Assembly (NCBI RefSeq): GCF_021390675.1
Contig: NZ_JAJEJV010000004.1
Location: forward strand, 2,170,001-2,234,000
Origin: Dyella sp. 2HG41-7
Lineage (GTDB): Bacteria > Pseudomonadota > Gammaproteobacteria > Xanthomonadales > Rhodanobacteraceae
Direction: 5' to 3'
Length of the DNA: 64,000 bases
The translations under genes and the position numbers were made by a program. Below are positions 1 to 8,713 of this stretch, one piece after another. A model generated the notes under the pieces. The model made no database searches and was not told where the DNA came from. It saw nothing but the letters and a program-made list of their open reading frames with translations. How positions within the stretch are numbered: the stretch's first letter is position 1; each line of letters begins with the position of its first letter.

Positions 1-247
1 AAGCGCCGAAATCGACCGTGCCTGCCTTGATCTGCGCGATGCCGCCGCCGGAACCGATCGACTGATAGTTGATGTGGTTGCCAGTCTTTTCGGCGTACGC
101 CGCCGACCACTTGGAGATCACCGGATACACGAAGCTGGAGCCCGCACCCGTGATATCGGTAGCGTGGGCGCTCATGCCGAACAGCGACGCGGCGACCGCA
201 ATGGCGATCGTGCCGAGGCGCGACGGGAGTTTGAATGAATTCAACAC
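1..247 (-). CDS. pstS: Phosphate ABC transporter substrate-binding protein PstS (5' part only)
   Basis: Periplasmic phosphate-binding protein that delivers inorganic phosphate to the PstCAB importer. Only about the first 82 codons are inside the window; the gene runs off the left edge. The minus-strand reading starts at GTG 247 (TTG at 244 is an alternative), with TAAGGAG placed five bases upstream. A typical Sec signal peptide ends at about AHA. The mature protein then begins TDITGAGSSFVYPVISKW and continues to the loop SIGSGGGIAQI, both hallmarks of PstS and part of its phosphate-binding cleft. A Pho box lies about 90 bases upstream, so induction by phosphate starvation through PhoB is likely. 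The family assignment is firm even from this fragment. Confidence 0.93.
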   Translation of the reverse strand, partial: MLNSFKLPSRLGTIAIAVAASLFGMSAHATDITGAGSSFVYPVISKWSAAYAEKTGNHINYQSIGSGGGIAQIKAGTVDFGA

Positions 248-333
248 AGTGGCTCCTTAGGAGGTATTTAGCGAGTGAAAGCCTGCGACCCGCGTATTGC
301 AGAGGTTATGTGTTGCAATGAGATGAGATGAAT

Positions 334-351
334 ATGTCAGCTTGATGACAA
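334..351 (-). promoter_or_regulatory. Pho box upstream of pstS
   Basis: On the minus strand the 18 bases read TTGTCATCAAGCTGACAT. They form two direct seven-base half-sites, TTGTCAT and CTGACAT, separated by four bases. The enterobacterial PhoB consensus is CTGTCAT, four A/T-rich bases, CTGTCAT; each half-site here differs by one base. It sits 87 bases before the pstS start, a normal distance for an activator site. Confidence 0.7.
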
Positions 352-378
352 TCGCAAATTCTTGACGTAATCCGGTCA

Positions 379-516
379 CTTAGGGCCTGTTTGCACGCAT
401 TGCGTGGCCTGCGCCGGGAGCCGTTTGCGCGCCAGCTACATCGTCGCCTCGCACTACCACCTGTCGGCTACTCCACGGCAACGCGTGCTACCTAAATAGT
501 ACGGGCAGGCCCTAAG
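379..516. repeat. 138-base element bounded by an 11-bp perfect inverted repeat
   Basis: The left end CTTAGGGCCTG (379-389) is the exact reverse complement of the right end CAGGCCCTAAG (506-516). As plus-strand RNA the pairing extends inward: TTT (390-392) faces GGG (503-505) as three U-G wobbles, followed by further pairs with one mismatch, giving a stem of about 18. The right end overlaps the rnt stop codon. No ORF fills the element. It could be a miniature mobile element or a structured RNA; I cannot tell which from one copy. Confidence 0.5.
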
Positions 517-1171
517 GCAGTTCGGAGCCCACGCGATCAAGCTCCAGCAACTCCAGCGAGCGAAGCCGGTTGACGATCCGACAGAACAGCAGCGCGGTGC
601 GCTCGGCGTCATAAATAGCGGAGTGGGCTTCGCGCGAATCAAAGGTGTAACCGGCGGCGAGCACGGCCTTGCTCAGCACGGTTTGTCCATAGAGCAATCC
701 ACTGAGCGTGGCGGTATCGAAACAGCTGAAAGGATGGAACGGATTGCGCTTGTGGTTGACGCGGCGCACGGCTGCATTGAGAAATCCAAGATCGAACGCG
801 GCATTGTGGCCGACCAGGATCGCGCGCTGGCATTCGTTGCTGCGCACGGCTGCGCGTACTGCTTGAAAGATATGGTCGAGCGCGGTGCGTTCGTCCAATG
901 CGCCTCGCAGAGGGTTGTCCGGGTCGATCCCCGTGATCTCCAAGGCGCGTGGATCGATATTTGCGCCTGGAAACGCCTCGACATGCGTGGATACCGCCGG
1001 GTGCGGATAGAGGTTGCCCTCCTGATCCATGCCGATGGTGACGGCGGCGATTTCAAGCAATGCGTCGTGCTCGGCGTCGAATCCTCCGGTCTCCACGTCC
1101 ACGATCACTGGCAGGAAGCCGCGGAAACGATCGGCCATTCGGGCCGCCAAGCTGTTAGTGAGTTGCTCCAT
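512..1171 (-). CDS. rnt: Ribonuclease T
   Basis: DEDD-family 3'-5' exoribonuclease that trims the 3' ends of tRNA and other stable RNAs. The 219-residue length fits the family. Exonuclease motif I is VDVETGG with D25 and E27; the [11 protein letters not shown] stretch supplies motif II, and [14 protein letters not shown] near the C-terminus holds the last His and Asp. The ATG at 1171 has no clear Shine-Dalgarno sequence, and an internal Met at codon 12 (position 1138) just before RFRGFLP is a possible alternative start. The stop codon overlaps the right arm of the inverted-repeat element at 379-516. The gene stands alone between pstS and the porin. Confidence 0.93.
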   Translation of the reverse strand: MEQLTNSLAARMADRFRGFLPVIVDVETGGFDAEHDALLEIAAVTIGMDQEGNLYPHPAVSTHVEAFPGANIDPRALEITGIDPDNPLRGALDERTALDHIFQAVRAAVRSNECQRAILVGHNAAFDLGFLNAAVRRVNHKRNPFHPFSCFDTATLSGLLYGQTVLSKAVLAAGYTFDSREAHSAIYDAERTALLFCRIVNRLRSLELLELDRVGSELP

Positions 1172-1396
1172 CGCGCAAGCATATCAGTCGGCCTGTCTAA
1201 GCTGATGCGAACGGCGTTTTTACAGGCGCGCGCGGCGACATTGATGACGAACCGTATGTTTTTGTCTTCGTTCTGTCACATAACATCCATCTAACGGTAA
1301 AGCTCCCGCCCGATCATGCGCCCCAACCCGCAGGCCGCTCCCAGGGGAATGTGCTGAGAAGCCTTGCGGTTCCATTGATAAAGCGGAGACAACAAC

Positions 1397-3091
1397 ATGC
1401 GTTCCAAGATGCTCACGGTAGCCATTGCTGCCGGTTTGGGCTTGACCAGCGTTACGGCGCCTGTGTCGGCACAAACATCCAACAAGAAGGTGTCCGTCAG
1501 CGCTTCTGAACTGGCGCAGATGAAGGCAGAAATCCAAGCATTGGAGCAGAAGGTTCAAGACCTGGAGTCCCAGCAGCAGGCTGCACAGCAGGCGCAGGTT
1601 GAAACGGCTCAGTCCGTGCAGGCCACGCAGGCTCAGGTGGCGGCCACGCAGACTCAGGTCGCTGCCGCTACGACGGCTGCGAAGCAGCACTCGGGCGACA
1701 TCCTGGGTGGCAGTGGTGGCGTGAAGTGGACGTTCGGCGGCTTCCTGGCTGCTGAAACGGCGTACCGCTCGCGCGACACCGCCGACGATATCGCGACCAA
1801 GTTCACCGCCATTCCGTTCCAAGGCGGCACGACCACCGCGCCGATCAACACGGGCACCGGCGCGACCACGGCTTACCCGGTCACCAACGCCAAGAATGAT
1901 CAGTTCGTCTACAGCGCGCGCCAGAGCCGCCTGTCGATCAAGGCCGAAGGCGACATCAACGATTCCACGCACGTCACTGGCTACTACGAGACGGACTTCC
2001 TCGGTGGCGCTCAGACGGCAAACATGAACGAGAGCAACTCGTTCAACATGCGCGTACGTCAGTTGTGGACCGCGGTGGATTGGAAGGATTACGGCGTGCA
2101 CCTGTTGGCCGGTCAGGCCTGGTCGCTGCTGACGCTCGACAGCCAGGGCATCATCGCTGGCAAGGAAGTGCTGCCGCCGACGATCGACGCACAGTACGCC
2201 GCCGGCTTCACCTGGGCGCGTCAGACGCAGTTGCGTTTGGTCAAGGATTGGGACCAGAAGTACTGGTTGGGCGTGTCGGTTGAAAATCCGCAGACGGCTG
2301 GCTTCGGTTCCTCGGCGGGTCCGGGCACCAAGGCTTATACGACGACGACGGGCACGGTCCAGGCCGGCAGCCTGTACGACACCCTCAACACGGTGTCGCT
2401 CAACAGCATCCCGGACATCCTCGTGAAATTCGCGGCCGATCCGGGTTGGGGTCACTACGAAGCGTTCGGTATCTCGCGTGAATTCACCACGCGCGTTACA
2501 CCGACCGCCGCTGCAGGTGGCGCGACTGCTACCAACAACAAGACCGCCCATGGCGAAGGCTTCGGCTTTGGCATGGTGCTGCCGTTGCTGCCGAAAGTGC
2601 TGGACTTCCAGTTCTCCGGCATGACCGGCAAGGGCATCGGCCGTTACGGCACGGCGGGTCTGAGCGACGTGACCTACACCTCGACCGGCGCTCCGCATCC
2701 GCTCAAGGAAAACATGATGCTCGGCACGCTGACCTGGCATGCCACGGACGACGTCGACGTGTACGCCGCCGGCGGCCGCGAGCAGCAAGACAGCTACCTC
2801 ACCACCGGTGCGAACGGCCTTGCACTCGGTTACGGTGCGGCGGCGCTCGGCTACAACAACGCCAACTGCGGCGTCTACGGCTTGGCCACCGGATGCACGG
2901 GTCAGAACCGTCAGGTTTCCGAGCAGACCGTCGGCTTTGCCTGGAAGTTCTACCAGGGCAAGTTCGGCAAGGTGCAGTTCGCCGCGCAGTACTCGCATCT
3001 GGCTCGCCAGTTGTTCACCGACGCCAAGGGCAACGCCCCGACCGCTGCGGACAACATGTTCTTCACCAGCATCCGCTACTACCCGTTCTAA
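1397..3091 (+). CDS. Outer-membrane porin with N-terminal coiled coil (DcaP-like)
   Basis: Predicted outer-membrane beta-barrel protein of 564 residues. It has a Sec signal peptide (cleavage near VSAQ) and then a coiled coil from about residue 35 to 95, rich in Gln and Ala with ELAQMKAEIQALEQKVQDLE heptads. A long barrel follows, with alternating aromatic and polar strands, and ends RYYPF with the C-terminal Phe used by the BAM complex. The coiled coil plus barrel resembles the DcaP-type trimeric porins of Proteobacteria, but I cannot name a substrate. GGAG lies nine bases before the ATG and a strong terminator follows. A Pho-box-like half site at 1273-1290 and nearby pstS hint at phosphate control; this is weak inference. 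Confidence 0.75.
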   Translation: MRSKMLTVAIAAGLGLTSVTAPVSAQTSNKKVSVSASELAQMKAEIQALEQKVQDLESQQQAAQQAQVETAQSVQATQAQVAATQTQVAAATTAAKQHSGDILGGSGGVKWTFGGFLAAETAYRSRDTADDIATKFTAIPFQGGTTTAPINTGTGATTAYPVTNAKNDQFVYSARQSRLSIKAEGDINDSTHVTGYYETDFLGGAQTANMNESNSFNMRVRQLWTAVDWKDYGVHLLAGQAWSLLTLDSQGIIAGKEVLPPTIDAQYAAGFTWARQTQLRLVKDWDQKYWLGVSVENPQTAGFGSSAGPGTKAYTTTTGTVQAGSLYDTLNTVSLNSIPDILVKFAADPGWGHYEAFGISREFTTRVTPTAAAGGATATNNKTAHGEGFGFGMVLPLLPKVLDFQFSGMTGKGIGRYGTAGLSDVTYTSTGAPHPLKENMMLGTLTWHATDDVDVYAAGGREQQDSYLTTGANGLALGYGAAALGYNNANCGVYGLATGCTGQNRQVSEQTVGFAWKFYQGKFGKVQFAAQYSHLARQLFTDAKGNAPTAADNMFFTSIRYYPF

Positions 3092-3149
3092 TCGGTGGAA
3101 AACGGATAGCTGTTACGGTTATCAGAAGGGAGTTCGACCTAAGGATGGA

Positions 3150-3176
3150 AAAACGGCGGGCATTGCCCGCCGTTTT
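3150..3176 (+). terminator. Rho-independent terminator after the porin
   Basis: A 12-base stem, AAAACGGCGGGC against GCCCGCCGTTTT, closes on a three-base loop and runs into T-rich sequence. It starts 58 bases after the porin stop codon. The A-rich 5' flank would let it also stop transcripts arriving from the right. Confidence 0.9.
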
Positions 3177-3253
3177 GCTTTGTGGAATCGCTTAAAAAAT
3201 CGAATGAACGCGCAGCGCTGCGAAGGTGCGCTTCGCTGCGAATTCGCAATGCG

Positions 3254-3892
3254 CTATTTTTCGGCCGTTTTATTTTTGTATTTACAAAGATCGCGAATCA
3301 CACACTGCGGACAATCCGGCTTGCGCGCCTTGCACACGTAACGGCCGTGCAAAATCAGCCAATGATGCGCGTCCTGCTTGAATTCGGCTGGTATCACTTT
3401 TTCCAGTTTGTCTTCGACGGCGCGAACATCCTTGCCAGGCGCCAAACCGGTGCGATTGGCGACGCGGAAGATATGGGTGTCCACGGCGATAGTGGCGTGA
3501 CCGAACGCTGTGTTGAGGACGACATTTGCGGTTTTGCGTCCGACGCCCGGCAGCGCTTCGAGCGCTTCGCGATCGTTCGGCACGTCGCCGTCGTAGTTGT
3601 CCACCAGAATCTGGCAGAGCGCGATAACGTTTTTGGCTTTGGCGTTATACAAACCGATCGTATTGATGTAACGCTTTAGTTTTTCTTCGCCAAGATCGAG
3701 GATGGCTTGCGCGGTGTTGGCGACGGGGTAGAGCTTGCGCGTCGCTTTGTTTACGCCGATATCGGTGGCTTGCGCGGAAAGCACCACAGCGACCAGCAAT
3801 TCGAACGGCGTGGTGTAAATCAACTCGGTTGTGGGATGCGGGTTGAGTTCGCGCAGCCGCGAGAACAGTTCGACCACGTCCGCCTTCTTCAC
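3254..3892 (-). CDS. nth: Endonuclease III
   Basis: Bifunctional DNA glycosylase/AP lyase that removes oxidised pyrimidines in base-excision repair. The 212 residues match the E. coli enzyme length. The helix-hairpin-helix [12 protein letters not shown] contains the catalytic Lys120, and Asp138 follows in AVDTHIFR, at the same numbers as in E. coli. The C-terminal 4Fe-4S cluster ligands are C187, C194, C197 and C203. The start is GTG at 3892, overlapping the rsxB stop as GTGA, with AGGAA about eight bases upstream, so translation is probably coupled. It is the last gene of metG-rsxB-nth. Confidence 0.96.
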   Translation of the reverse strand: MKKADVVELFSRLRELNPHPTTELIYTTPFELLVAVVLSAQATDIGVNKATRKLYPVANTAQAILDLGEEKLKRYINTIGLYNAKAKNVIALCQILVDNYDGDVPNDREALEALPGVGRKTANVVLNTAFGHATIAVDTHIFRVANRTGLAPGKDVRAVEDKLEKVIPAEFKQDAHHWLILHGRYVCKARKPDCPQCVIRDLCKYKNKTAEK

Positions 3893-4494
3893 GTTTTCGG
3901 TTCCTGTTTCTTGGCTTTGGCGCGTGCCAGCGCATCGAATACATTTTGGCCGGCACCGTGCATTTGCGCTTTGCGCGCCGTCAGTTCCGCTTCGCGCTGC
4001 GCTTGTTGCGCAGCCAGTCGCGCTTCGCGGCGTTGGAAATGCTTGCGAGCCCTATCCGCATACGCGACATCGGTCGCCTGCTTTAGCGGCATGGGCTCCA
4101 GCACGATGCAATCGACCGGGCAGGCAGGTACGCAACGCTCGCAACCAGTGCAGTCGTCATCGATCACGGTATGCATCAACTTGTTGGCACCGACGATGGC
4201 GTCGACGGGGCAGACTTGAATGCACTTGGTACAGCCGATGCAATCGGCTTCGATGATGCGTGCAAGCGTCCGCGGTTTTTCCTCGCCGTTTTCAGGATTG
4301 AGCGGCAACGGCGGCCGGCCGAGCAATTCGGCCAAGGCGGCAATGCCCGCACTGCCGCCAGGTGGACATTGATTGATGTCGGCTTCGCCGTTGGCGATGG
4401 CTTCCGCATACGGACGACAGCCGTGATAGCCGCATTGCTCGCACTGCGTTTGCGGCAGCAGGGCATCAATGCGGTCAGCGAGCGATGTCGTCAT
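3889..4494 (-). CDS. rsxB: RsxB/RnfB-like ferredoxin without the N-terminal membrane helix
   Basis: Iron-sulfur protein of 201 residues related to subunit B of the Rnf/Rsx electron-transport complex. The Fe-S domain carries C18, C21, C26 and C43. Two ferredoxin-type 4Fe-4S sites follow: C85-x2-C88-x2-C91-x3-C95 and C115-x2-C118-x2-C121-x3-C125. The last 70 residues are charged and Ala-rich. Canonical RnfB starts with a transmembrane helix before the Fe-S domain; here the protein begins [15 protein letters not shown], so it looks soluble. No other rnf/rsx genes are nearby. It lies between metG and nth and could feed electrons to the Fe-S enzyme Nth, but that is inference. Confidence 0.85.
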   Translation of the reverse strand: MTTSLADRIDALLPQTQCEQCGYHGCRPYAEAIANGEADINQCPPGGSAGIAALAELLGRPPLPLNPENGEEKPRTLARIIEADCIGCTKCIQVCPVDAIVGANKLMHTVIDDDCTGCERCVPACPVDCIVLEPMPLKQATDVAYADRARKHFQRREARLAAQQAQREAELTARKAQMHGAGQNVFDALARAKAKKQEPKT

Positions 4495-4534
4495 GGGCTA
4501 GCCATTCTTCTCCAAGGAGGAGAGGCGCGCGCTG

Positions 4535-6628
4535 TTAGCGCACCGTGGCTCCCGGCTTGGCGCCTTGATCCGCATCGAGCAGGAACAGATCGCTACCGCC
4601 GTCGCCGGCGGAAAGGATCATGCCTTCCGATAAACCGAAGCGCATCTTGCGCGGGGCCAGGTTGGCGATAAAGACAACGTTGCGACCCACGAGCTTCTCC
4701 GGTTCGCTATACGCTGCGCGGATGCCCGAGAAAATCTGGCGTTTGCCGAGCGGGCCGCCGTCCAGCTCGAAACGCAGCAGCTTGTCCGAGCCGTCGACGA
4801 ATTCGCATGCCAGCACTTTGCCGATGCGCAGGTCGAGCTTGGCGAAATCGTCGATGCCGATGATGGTGGATTCGGGGGCTGGCGCTGCAGATTCGGTCAT
4901 GGGTTTGCTGTCTTTCTTTACAGGTTTCTTGGGAGTGGTTTCAGGTTCCGGTTTGGAACCGAGCGATTCTTTCGAGGCCTCAACCATCGCTTCGATGTAT
5001 TTGGGGTCGATGCGGGAAAGTAGCGGTTCGAAGGCGTGGATGGTGTGGTTGTGCAGCGTGGCGCACGCGGCGTCGAAATCCGCGATGGGCGCAGCCAGAA
5101 ATTTTTCGGCCGCTTCTACGGTGACTGGTAACACCGGTTTGAGCAGTCCACCGAGCAAGCGGAAGGCAGCAAGCGAGAACGAGCACACCTGGTGCAATTC
5201 GTCGCGTTGCGTTTCGTCTTTTGCCATCACCCACGGCGCTTTCGTGGCAATGTGGCCGTTGACCAAATCGGCGATCAACACGAAGCGGCGCATGACTTCG
5301 GCGAATTCGCCGCTCTCATAAAGCGCGGGCACGCCTTCGTAATGCGACACCAGCACGCCCCACAGTTCGTTCTGTTCTTCCGAAAAATTCGCCGCAAGGC
5401 GGCCATCGAAAAACTTGTGCACGAAACCAGCAGTGCGACTGGCGATATTCACCCACTTGCCGATCAGATGCGAATTGACGCGCTCTTCGAATGCTTTCAG
5501 ATCAAGGTCGACGTCGACCGGCGTATCGCTCAGCATGGTGGCGAAGTAATAGCGCAAAAATTCCGGATTGAGTCCGACATCGAGATACGTGCGCGCTTGA
5601 ATAAACGTGCCGCGCGATTTGGACATCTTCGCGCCATTGACGGTGAGATAGCCGTTGACGTGCAATGCTGTCGGCGTGCGGAACTTCGCGCCATGCAACA
5701 TCGCCGGCCAGAAGAGGCCGTGGAAGTTGATGATGTCCTTGCCGATGAAGTGGTGCATTTCGGCCGTGCTATCGGCCGAGAGGAAATCCTCGAACTTCAG
5801 ATCGGTGCGGTCGCACAGATTTTTGAAACTGGCGAGATAACCGACCGGCGCATCCAGCCACACGTAGAAAAACTTGCCGGGCGCATCGGGAATGGGAAAA
5901 CCGAAGTAGGGCGCATCGCGCGAAATATCCCAATCCTTAAGGCCGCCATCCAGCCACTCTTTAAGCTTGGCGACGACACCGGGATTGGCGACTTGCTTGC
6001 CGTCGGTAAGTTTGCCGCCGAACCAGTCGCGCAGAAGCGATTCGAATTTGCTCAACTCGAAGAAGTAATGCTCCGAATCGCGCAACACAGGTGTGGCGCC
6101 AGAAACCACCGAGTACGGCTTGAGCAAATCCGTGGGCGCATACGTTGCGCCGCAGTTTTCACAGTTGTCGCCGTATTGGTCTGGCGTACCGCAATTCGGG
6201 CAAATGCCTTTGATGTAGCGATCCGGCAAAAACATCTGCTTGTCCGGATCGAACAATTGCTGGATATCGCGTTTGGCGATAAAGCCGCTGTCGCGCAGAC
6301 GCACGTAGATCTGCGAGGCCAGCTCGCGGTTCTCTTCTGAATGCGTGGTGTAGTAGTTGTCGTAGCTGAAATGGAAATCGGCGAAATCCGCTTCATGACT
6401 CGCTCGGATGCCGTCGATGAACGCTTCCGGCGATACGCCCGCCTTCTCGGCAGCCAACATGATCGGCGTGCCATGCGCGTCGTCCGCCGCCACGAAATAC
6501 ACCTCGTTGCCCATCATCCGCTGCGCACGGACCCAGATATCGGTCTGGATGTAACCCAGCATATGACCCAGATGCAGTGGGCCATTGGCGTAGGGCAGGG
6601 CGTGGGTGACGAGCAGGCGACGAGGCAT
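4535..6628 (-). CDS. metG: Methionyl-tRNA synthetase
   Basis: Class I aminoacyl-tRNA synthetase that charges tRNA-Met. The signature ALPYANGPLHLGHM lies at the N-terminus and KMSKSRGTF in the catalytic core. A zinc knuckle, CPNCGTPDQYGDNCENC, marks the MetG1 subclass. A Lys/Pro-rich linker leads to a C-terminal EMAP/Trbp111-type tRNA-binding domain (TIIGIDDFAKLDLRIGKV onward). I start at ATG 6628 (MPRRLLVTHALPYANG, 697 residues), where family alignments begin; an upstream ATG at 6658 would add ten residues but overlaps a CATAAT-like promoter element. Neither start has a good Shine-Dalgarno. rsxB and nth follow on the same strand. Confidence 0.96.
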   Translation of the reverse strand: MPRRLLVTHALPYANGPLHLGHMLGYIQTDIWVRAQRMMGNEVYFVAADDAHGTPIMLAAEKAGVSPEAFIDGIRASHEADFADFHFSYDNYYTTHSEENRELASQIYVRLRDSGFIAKRDIQQLFDPDKQMFLPDRYIKGICPNCGTPDQYGDNCENCGATYAPTDLLKPYSVVSGATPVLRDSEHYFFELSKFESLLRDWFGGKLTDGKQVANPGVVAKLKEWLDGGLKDWDISRDAPYFGFPIPDAPGKFFYVWLDAPVGYLASFKNLCDRTDLKFEDFLSADSTAEMHHFIGKDIINFHGLFWPAMLHGAKFRTPTALHVNGYLTVNGAKMSKSRGTFIQARTYLDVGLNPEFLRYYFATMLSDTPVDVDLDLKAFEERVNSHLIGKWVNIASRTAGFVHKFFDGRLAANFSEEQNELWGVLVSHYEGVPALYESGEFAEVMRRFVLIADLVNGHIATKAPWVMAKDETQRDELHQVCSFSLAAFRLLGGLLKPVLPVTVEAAEKFLAAPIADFDAACATLHNHTIHAFEPLLSRIDPKYIEAMVEASKESLGSKPEPETTPKKPVKKDSKPMTESAAPAPESTIIGIDDFAKLDLRIGKVLACEFVDGSDKLLRFELDGGPLGKRQIFSGIRAAYSEPEKLVGRNVVFIANLAPRKMRFGLSEGMILSAGDGGSDLFLLDADQGAKPGATVR

Positions 6629-6690
6629 GGTTGCAATGCAGGCTGGAAAGCTCGGCATTATGGCATGACTCGCGCGTGAGCCCCGTGATT

Positions 6691-6719
6691 GCGCCCTCCT
6701 CGTGGGATGAGGAGGGCGC
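6691..6719. terminator. GC-rich hairpin between metG and the phosphoesterase
   Basis: GCGCCCTCCTC pairs perfectly with GAGGAGGGCGC across a seven-base loop. It stands seven bases beyond the stop of the minus-strand phosphoesterase gene and ahead of metG. There is no T run on either side, so it may be a factor-assisted terminator or an mRNA-stabilising hairpin. Confidence 0.55.
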
Positions 6720-6725
6720 GATGCG

Positions 6726-8528
6726 TTACGGAGCGGTCACGATCAGCGTGATCGGTCCTGCCAGTTCGGTGTAACCGTTGTTGTAGCAGTACCACACGTT
6801 GTACGTGCCGGGTGCGAGGCCTGATGTGTCGAAAGTTGCCGTGCCGCTGCCGTTTGGTGCGTATTGCCAGCTCGTGGAGGCGCCGTTGCCGGGGCTCTTG
6901 CCGGAGGCGTAGATGCCGATCCAATTCTCGCTATTGAGCTTGCTGGCCGGCGTGGCGTAGTCGACATGCATGTAGGTGCCCTGAGCCACGCTCGGCATGG
7001 AGCTGCTGAGGCTTGGTGTTGTGGCGGCGGATGTGCTTACGAACGCATCATTGATCGGCTGCGCGTATTGATCGTTGTGCGTGAGCGGCGCGATGCCGAG
7101 CGCGTTTTCGATAGTGCGACCGACGCTGAAATGGTTGTAGCTGGTGTTACTGACGTAGCCTGCCTGCACCGTGCCGGGCGAACCTAGCACAAGCGTCGCC
7201 ACGTGATTGCCGGTGGAAGAGGCCGATTCGTCCCATGTGAGTATTAGTAGCGAGCGTTGTTGCGTCCACGCGGGCGAATTGAAGATCGGTTGCAAGGTTT
7301 GCTGCAGCCATCCGTTCTGCACCTGCAGACTTTGCGCCGAACCGTTGCCGGACGATTCGCCATCGTAGTAATCGTCGGCGGCTATCCACGCAAAGTTTGG
7401 CGTGGTCGATGCCGATTGCAGATCGGTGCTCAGTTGCGTGGTATCGAACAGATGAGCGGCGCAACGAACCGAATTGGTCGAAATGTCGGTGAAGTTGATG
7501 AACGGCGCGTCGTCCGGTTCGTAGTAGCTGTCGTTGTTATTGCTGGTGTTGCAGGGCGTGCCCATGCCTTGTTCGTAGGCTTTCCAGGTCTTGCCGGCAG
7601 CTTCCAATTCATCGCCGATATGTTGACTGGTCACTTTGATGTTCGGGTAATAGATGGCGCCCTTTACGAAAGTGTCGCCGCCCGCGATAGCGAGATAATT
7701 TTCGTCGCTCGGGTGGTAGACGCCACTGTAGTTGTCGAGCAACACGCCCTGGTTGGCGAGGCTGTTGATAAACGGCGCGTCGGTGGTGTCGCCGATCACT
7801 TCGCTGTAATCGGTGTTTTCCATCATCACCATAAAAACGTGATCGAAGGTGGGCACCTGCGAAACCGGAGCCTGCAGCGTGGGTGCCGTCACCTGCGTCG
7901 ATAACGTCAACGAAAGATTGTCCGCATAACCGACGTTATACGACCCGGATGTGTTGTTGAATTGCAGAAGCACTGAAATCGAGCGTGTACCTGCGGGCAC
8001 GTTGCCATTCGTGGATTGCGCGACAAAGCCGGTCTTGTCGTTGCGCGCCGATGCATTGACGCCGGCGAGTTGGGCAGGCGCGCCAAGCGGTTTGCCGTTG
8101 GCGTCCAAGAAGACGGCCGTGACAATGGCTTGTCCGTTATACGTGGTGTATCCGCCAAGCCAGCCGGACAACGCGTAAGTGATGTTGCCGCCATCGATGG
8201 CGCTCGCCGCATTCGACACATCGACATTTTGGCGGAGCGCGGAATCGCCGTAGGGTCCATCGGCAATGAACGCGTTCCCGCCCGATGTGCCACCTGGCGT
8301 ACTGAAACTGCCGATCGAATAGCAGACGGTGGAAGGATTGCCTTGGGTAACAGTCCAGCCCGGCACCGTGTTCACGGCGGACCAATCGGTGGTGCACGTG
8401 CCTGCTTCACCATTGCCGTTCAGCAGCAAATTGCCGCTATTCGCGGCAAACGCCGGTGATGCGAACAACGCAGCCAAGCATGCTGTCGCGAGCATATTTC
8501 TTACGTATGACTTACGTAGATCGTGCAT
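6726..8528 (-). CDS. Secreted phosphoesterase (acid phosphatase / phospholipase C superfamily)
   Basis: Predicted exported hydrolase of about 600 residues. A Sec signal peptide ends at PAFA. A beta-rich N-terminal module follows (NLLLNGNGEAG onward, about residues 30-210). The catalytic phosphoesterase domain starts at FDHVFMVMMENTDYSEV, the metal-binding signature of the AcpA/PLC family, and includes TWDES near its end. A C-terminal beta domain begins about residue 510. I choose ATG 8528 rather than 8567 because GGGAGG lies nine bases upstream and the signal peptide then starts correctly. The substrate is unknown, a phosphomonoester or phospholipid. With the next gene it separates metG from apbC, a pair adjacent in E. 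coli, suggesting an inserted accessory block. Confidence 0.82.
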   Translation of the reverse strand: MHDLRKSYVRNMLATACLAALFASPAFAANSGNLLLNGNGEAGTCTTDWSAVNTVPGWTVTQGNPSTVCYSIGSFSTPGGTSGGNAFIADGPYGDSALRQNVDVSNAASAIDGGNITYALSGWLGGYTTYNGQAIVTAVFLDANGKPLGAPAQLAGVNASARNDKTGFVAQSTNGNVPAGTRSISVLLQFNNTSGSYNVGYADNLSLTLSTQVTAPTLQAPVSQVPTFDHVFMVMMENTDYSEVIGDTTDAPFINSLANQGVLLDNYSGVYHPSDENYLAIAGGDTFVKGAIYYPNIKVTSQHIGDELEAAGKTWKAYEQGMGTPCNTSNNNDSYYEPDDAPFINFTDISTNSVRCAAHLFDTTQLSTDLQSASTTPNFAWIAADDYYDGESSGNGSAQSLQVQNGWLQQTLQPIFNSPAWTQQRSLLILTWDESASSTGNHVATLVLGSPGTVQAGYVSNTSYNHFSVGRTIENALGIAPLTHNDQYAQPINDAFVSTSAATTPSLSSSMPSVAQGTYMHVDYATPASKLNSENWIGIYASGKSPGNGASTSWQYAPNGSGTATFDTSGLAPGTYNVWYCYNNGYTELAGPITLIVTAP

Positions 8529-8669
8529 GTGCAAACGCCCTCCCTTGGTGTGAGAAGGGCGAGACATTGCAATGGTGTCGTTGCGAATGCGCGACGGCGG
8601 GATGACAGCGATCGCAGCGCGATGCTGCAGTGATAACTGATGCGTGAGCGATTCGTGAAGCGGTGCGCC

Positions 8670-8700
8670 GCTCCCTCTATCTGTGAAAGAAAGAGGGAGC
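8670..8700. terminator. Hairpin downstream of the DUF2147 gene
   Basis: GCTCCCTCT (8670-8678) pairs with AGAGGGAGC (8692-8700) across a 13-base A-rich loop. It lies just beyond the stop of the minus-strand DUF2147 gene. TAAAAAG precedes it on that strand's template side, but there is no T tract after the stem, so termination is only probable. Confidence 0.45.
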
Positions 8701-8713
8701 TAAAAAGCGCGCG

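Noticed and set aside
1220-2998. 592-codon open frame antisense to the porin
   Set aside because: No family features, Arg/Gly-rich composition typical of antisense frames in GC-rich genes; the porin on the other strand has a signal peptide, a barrel and a terminator.
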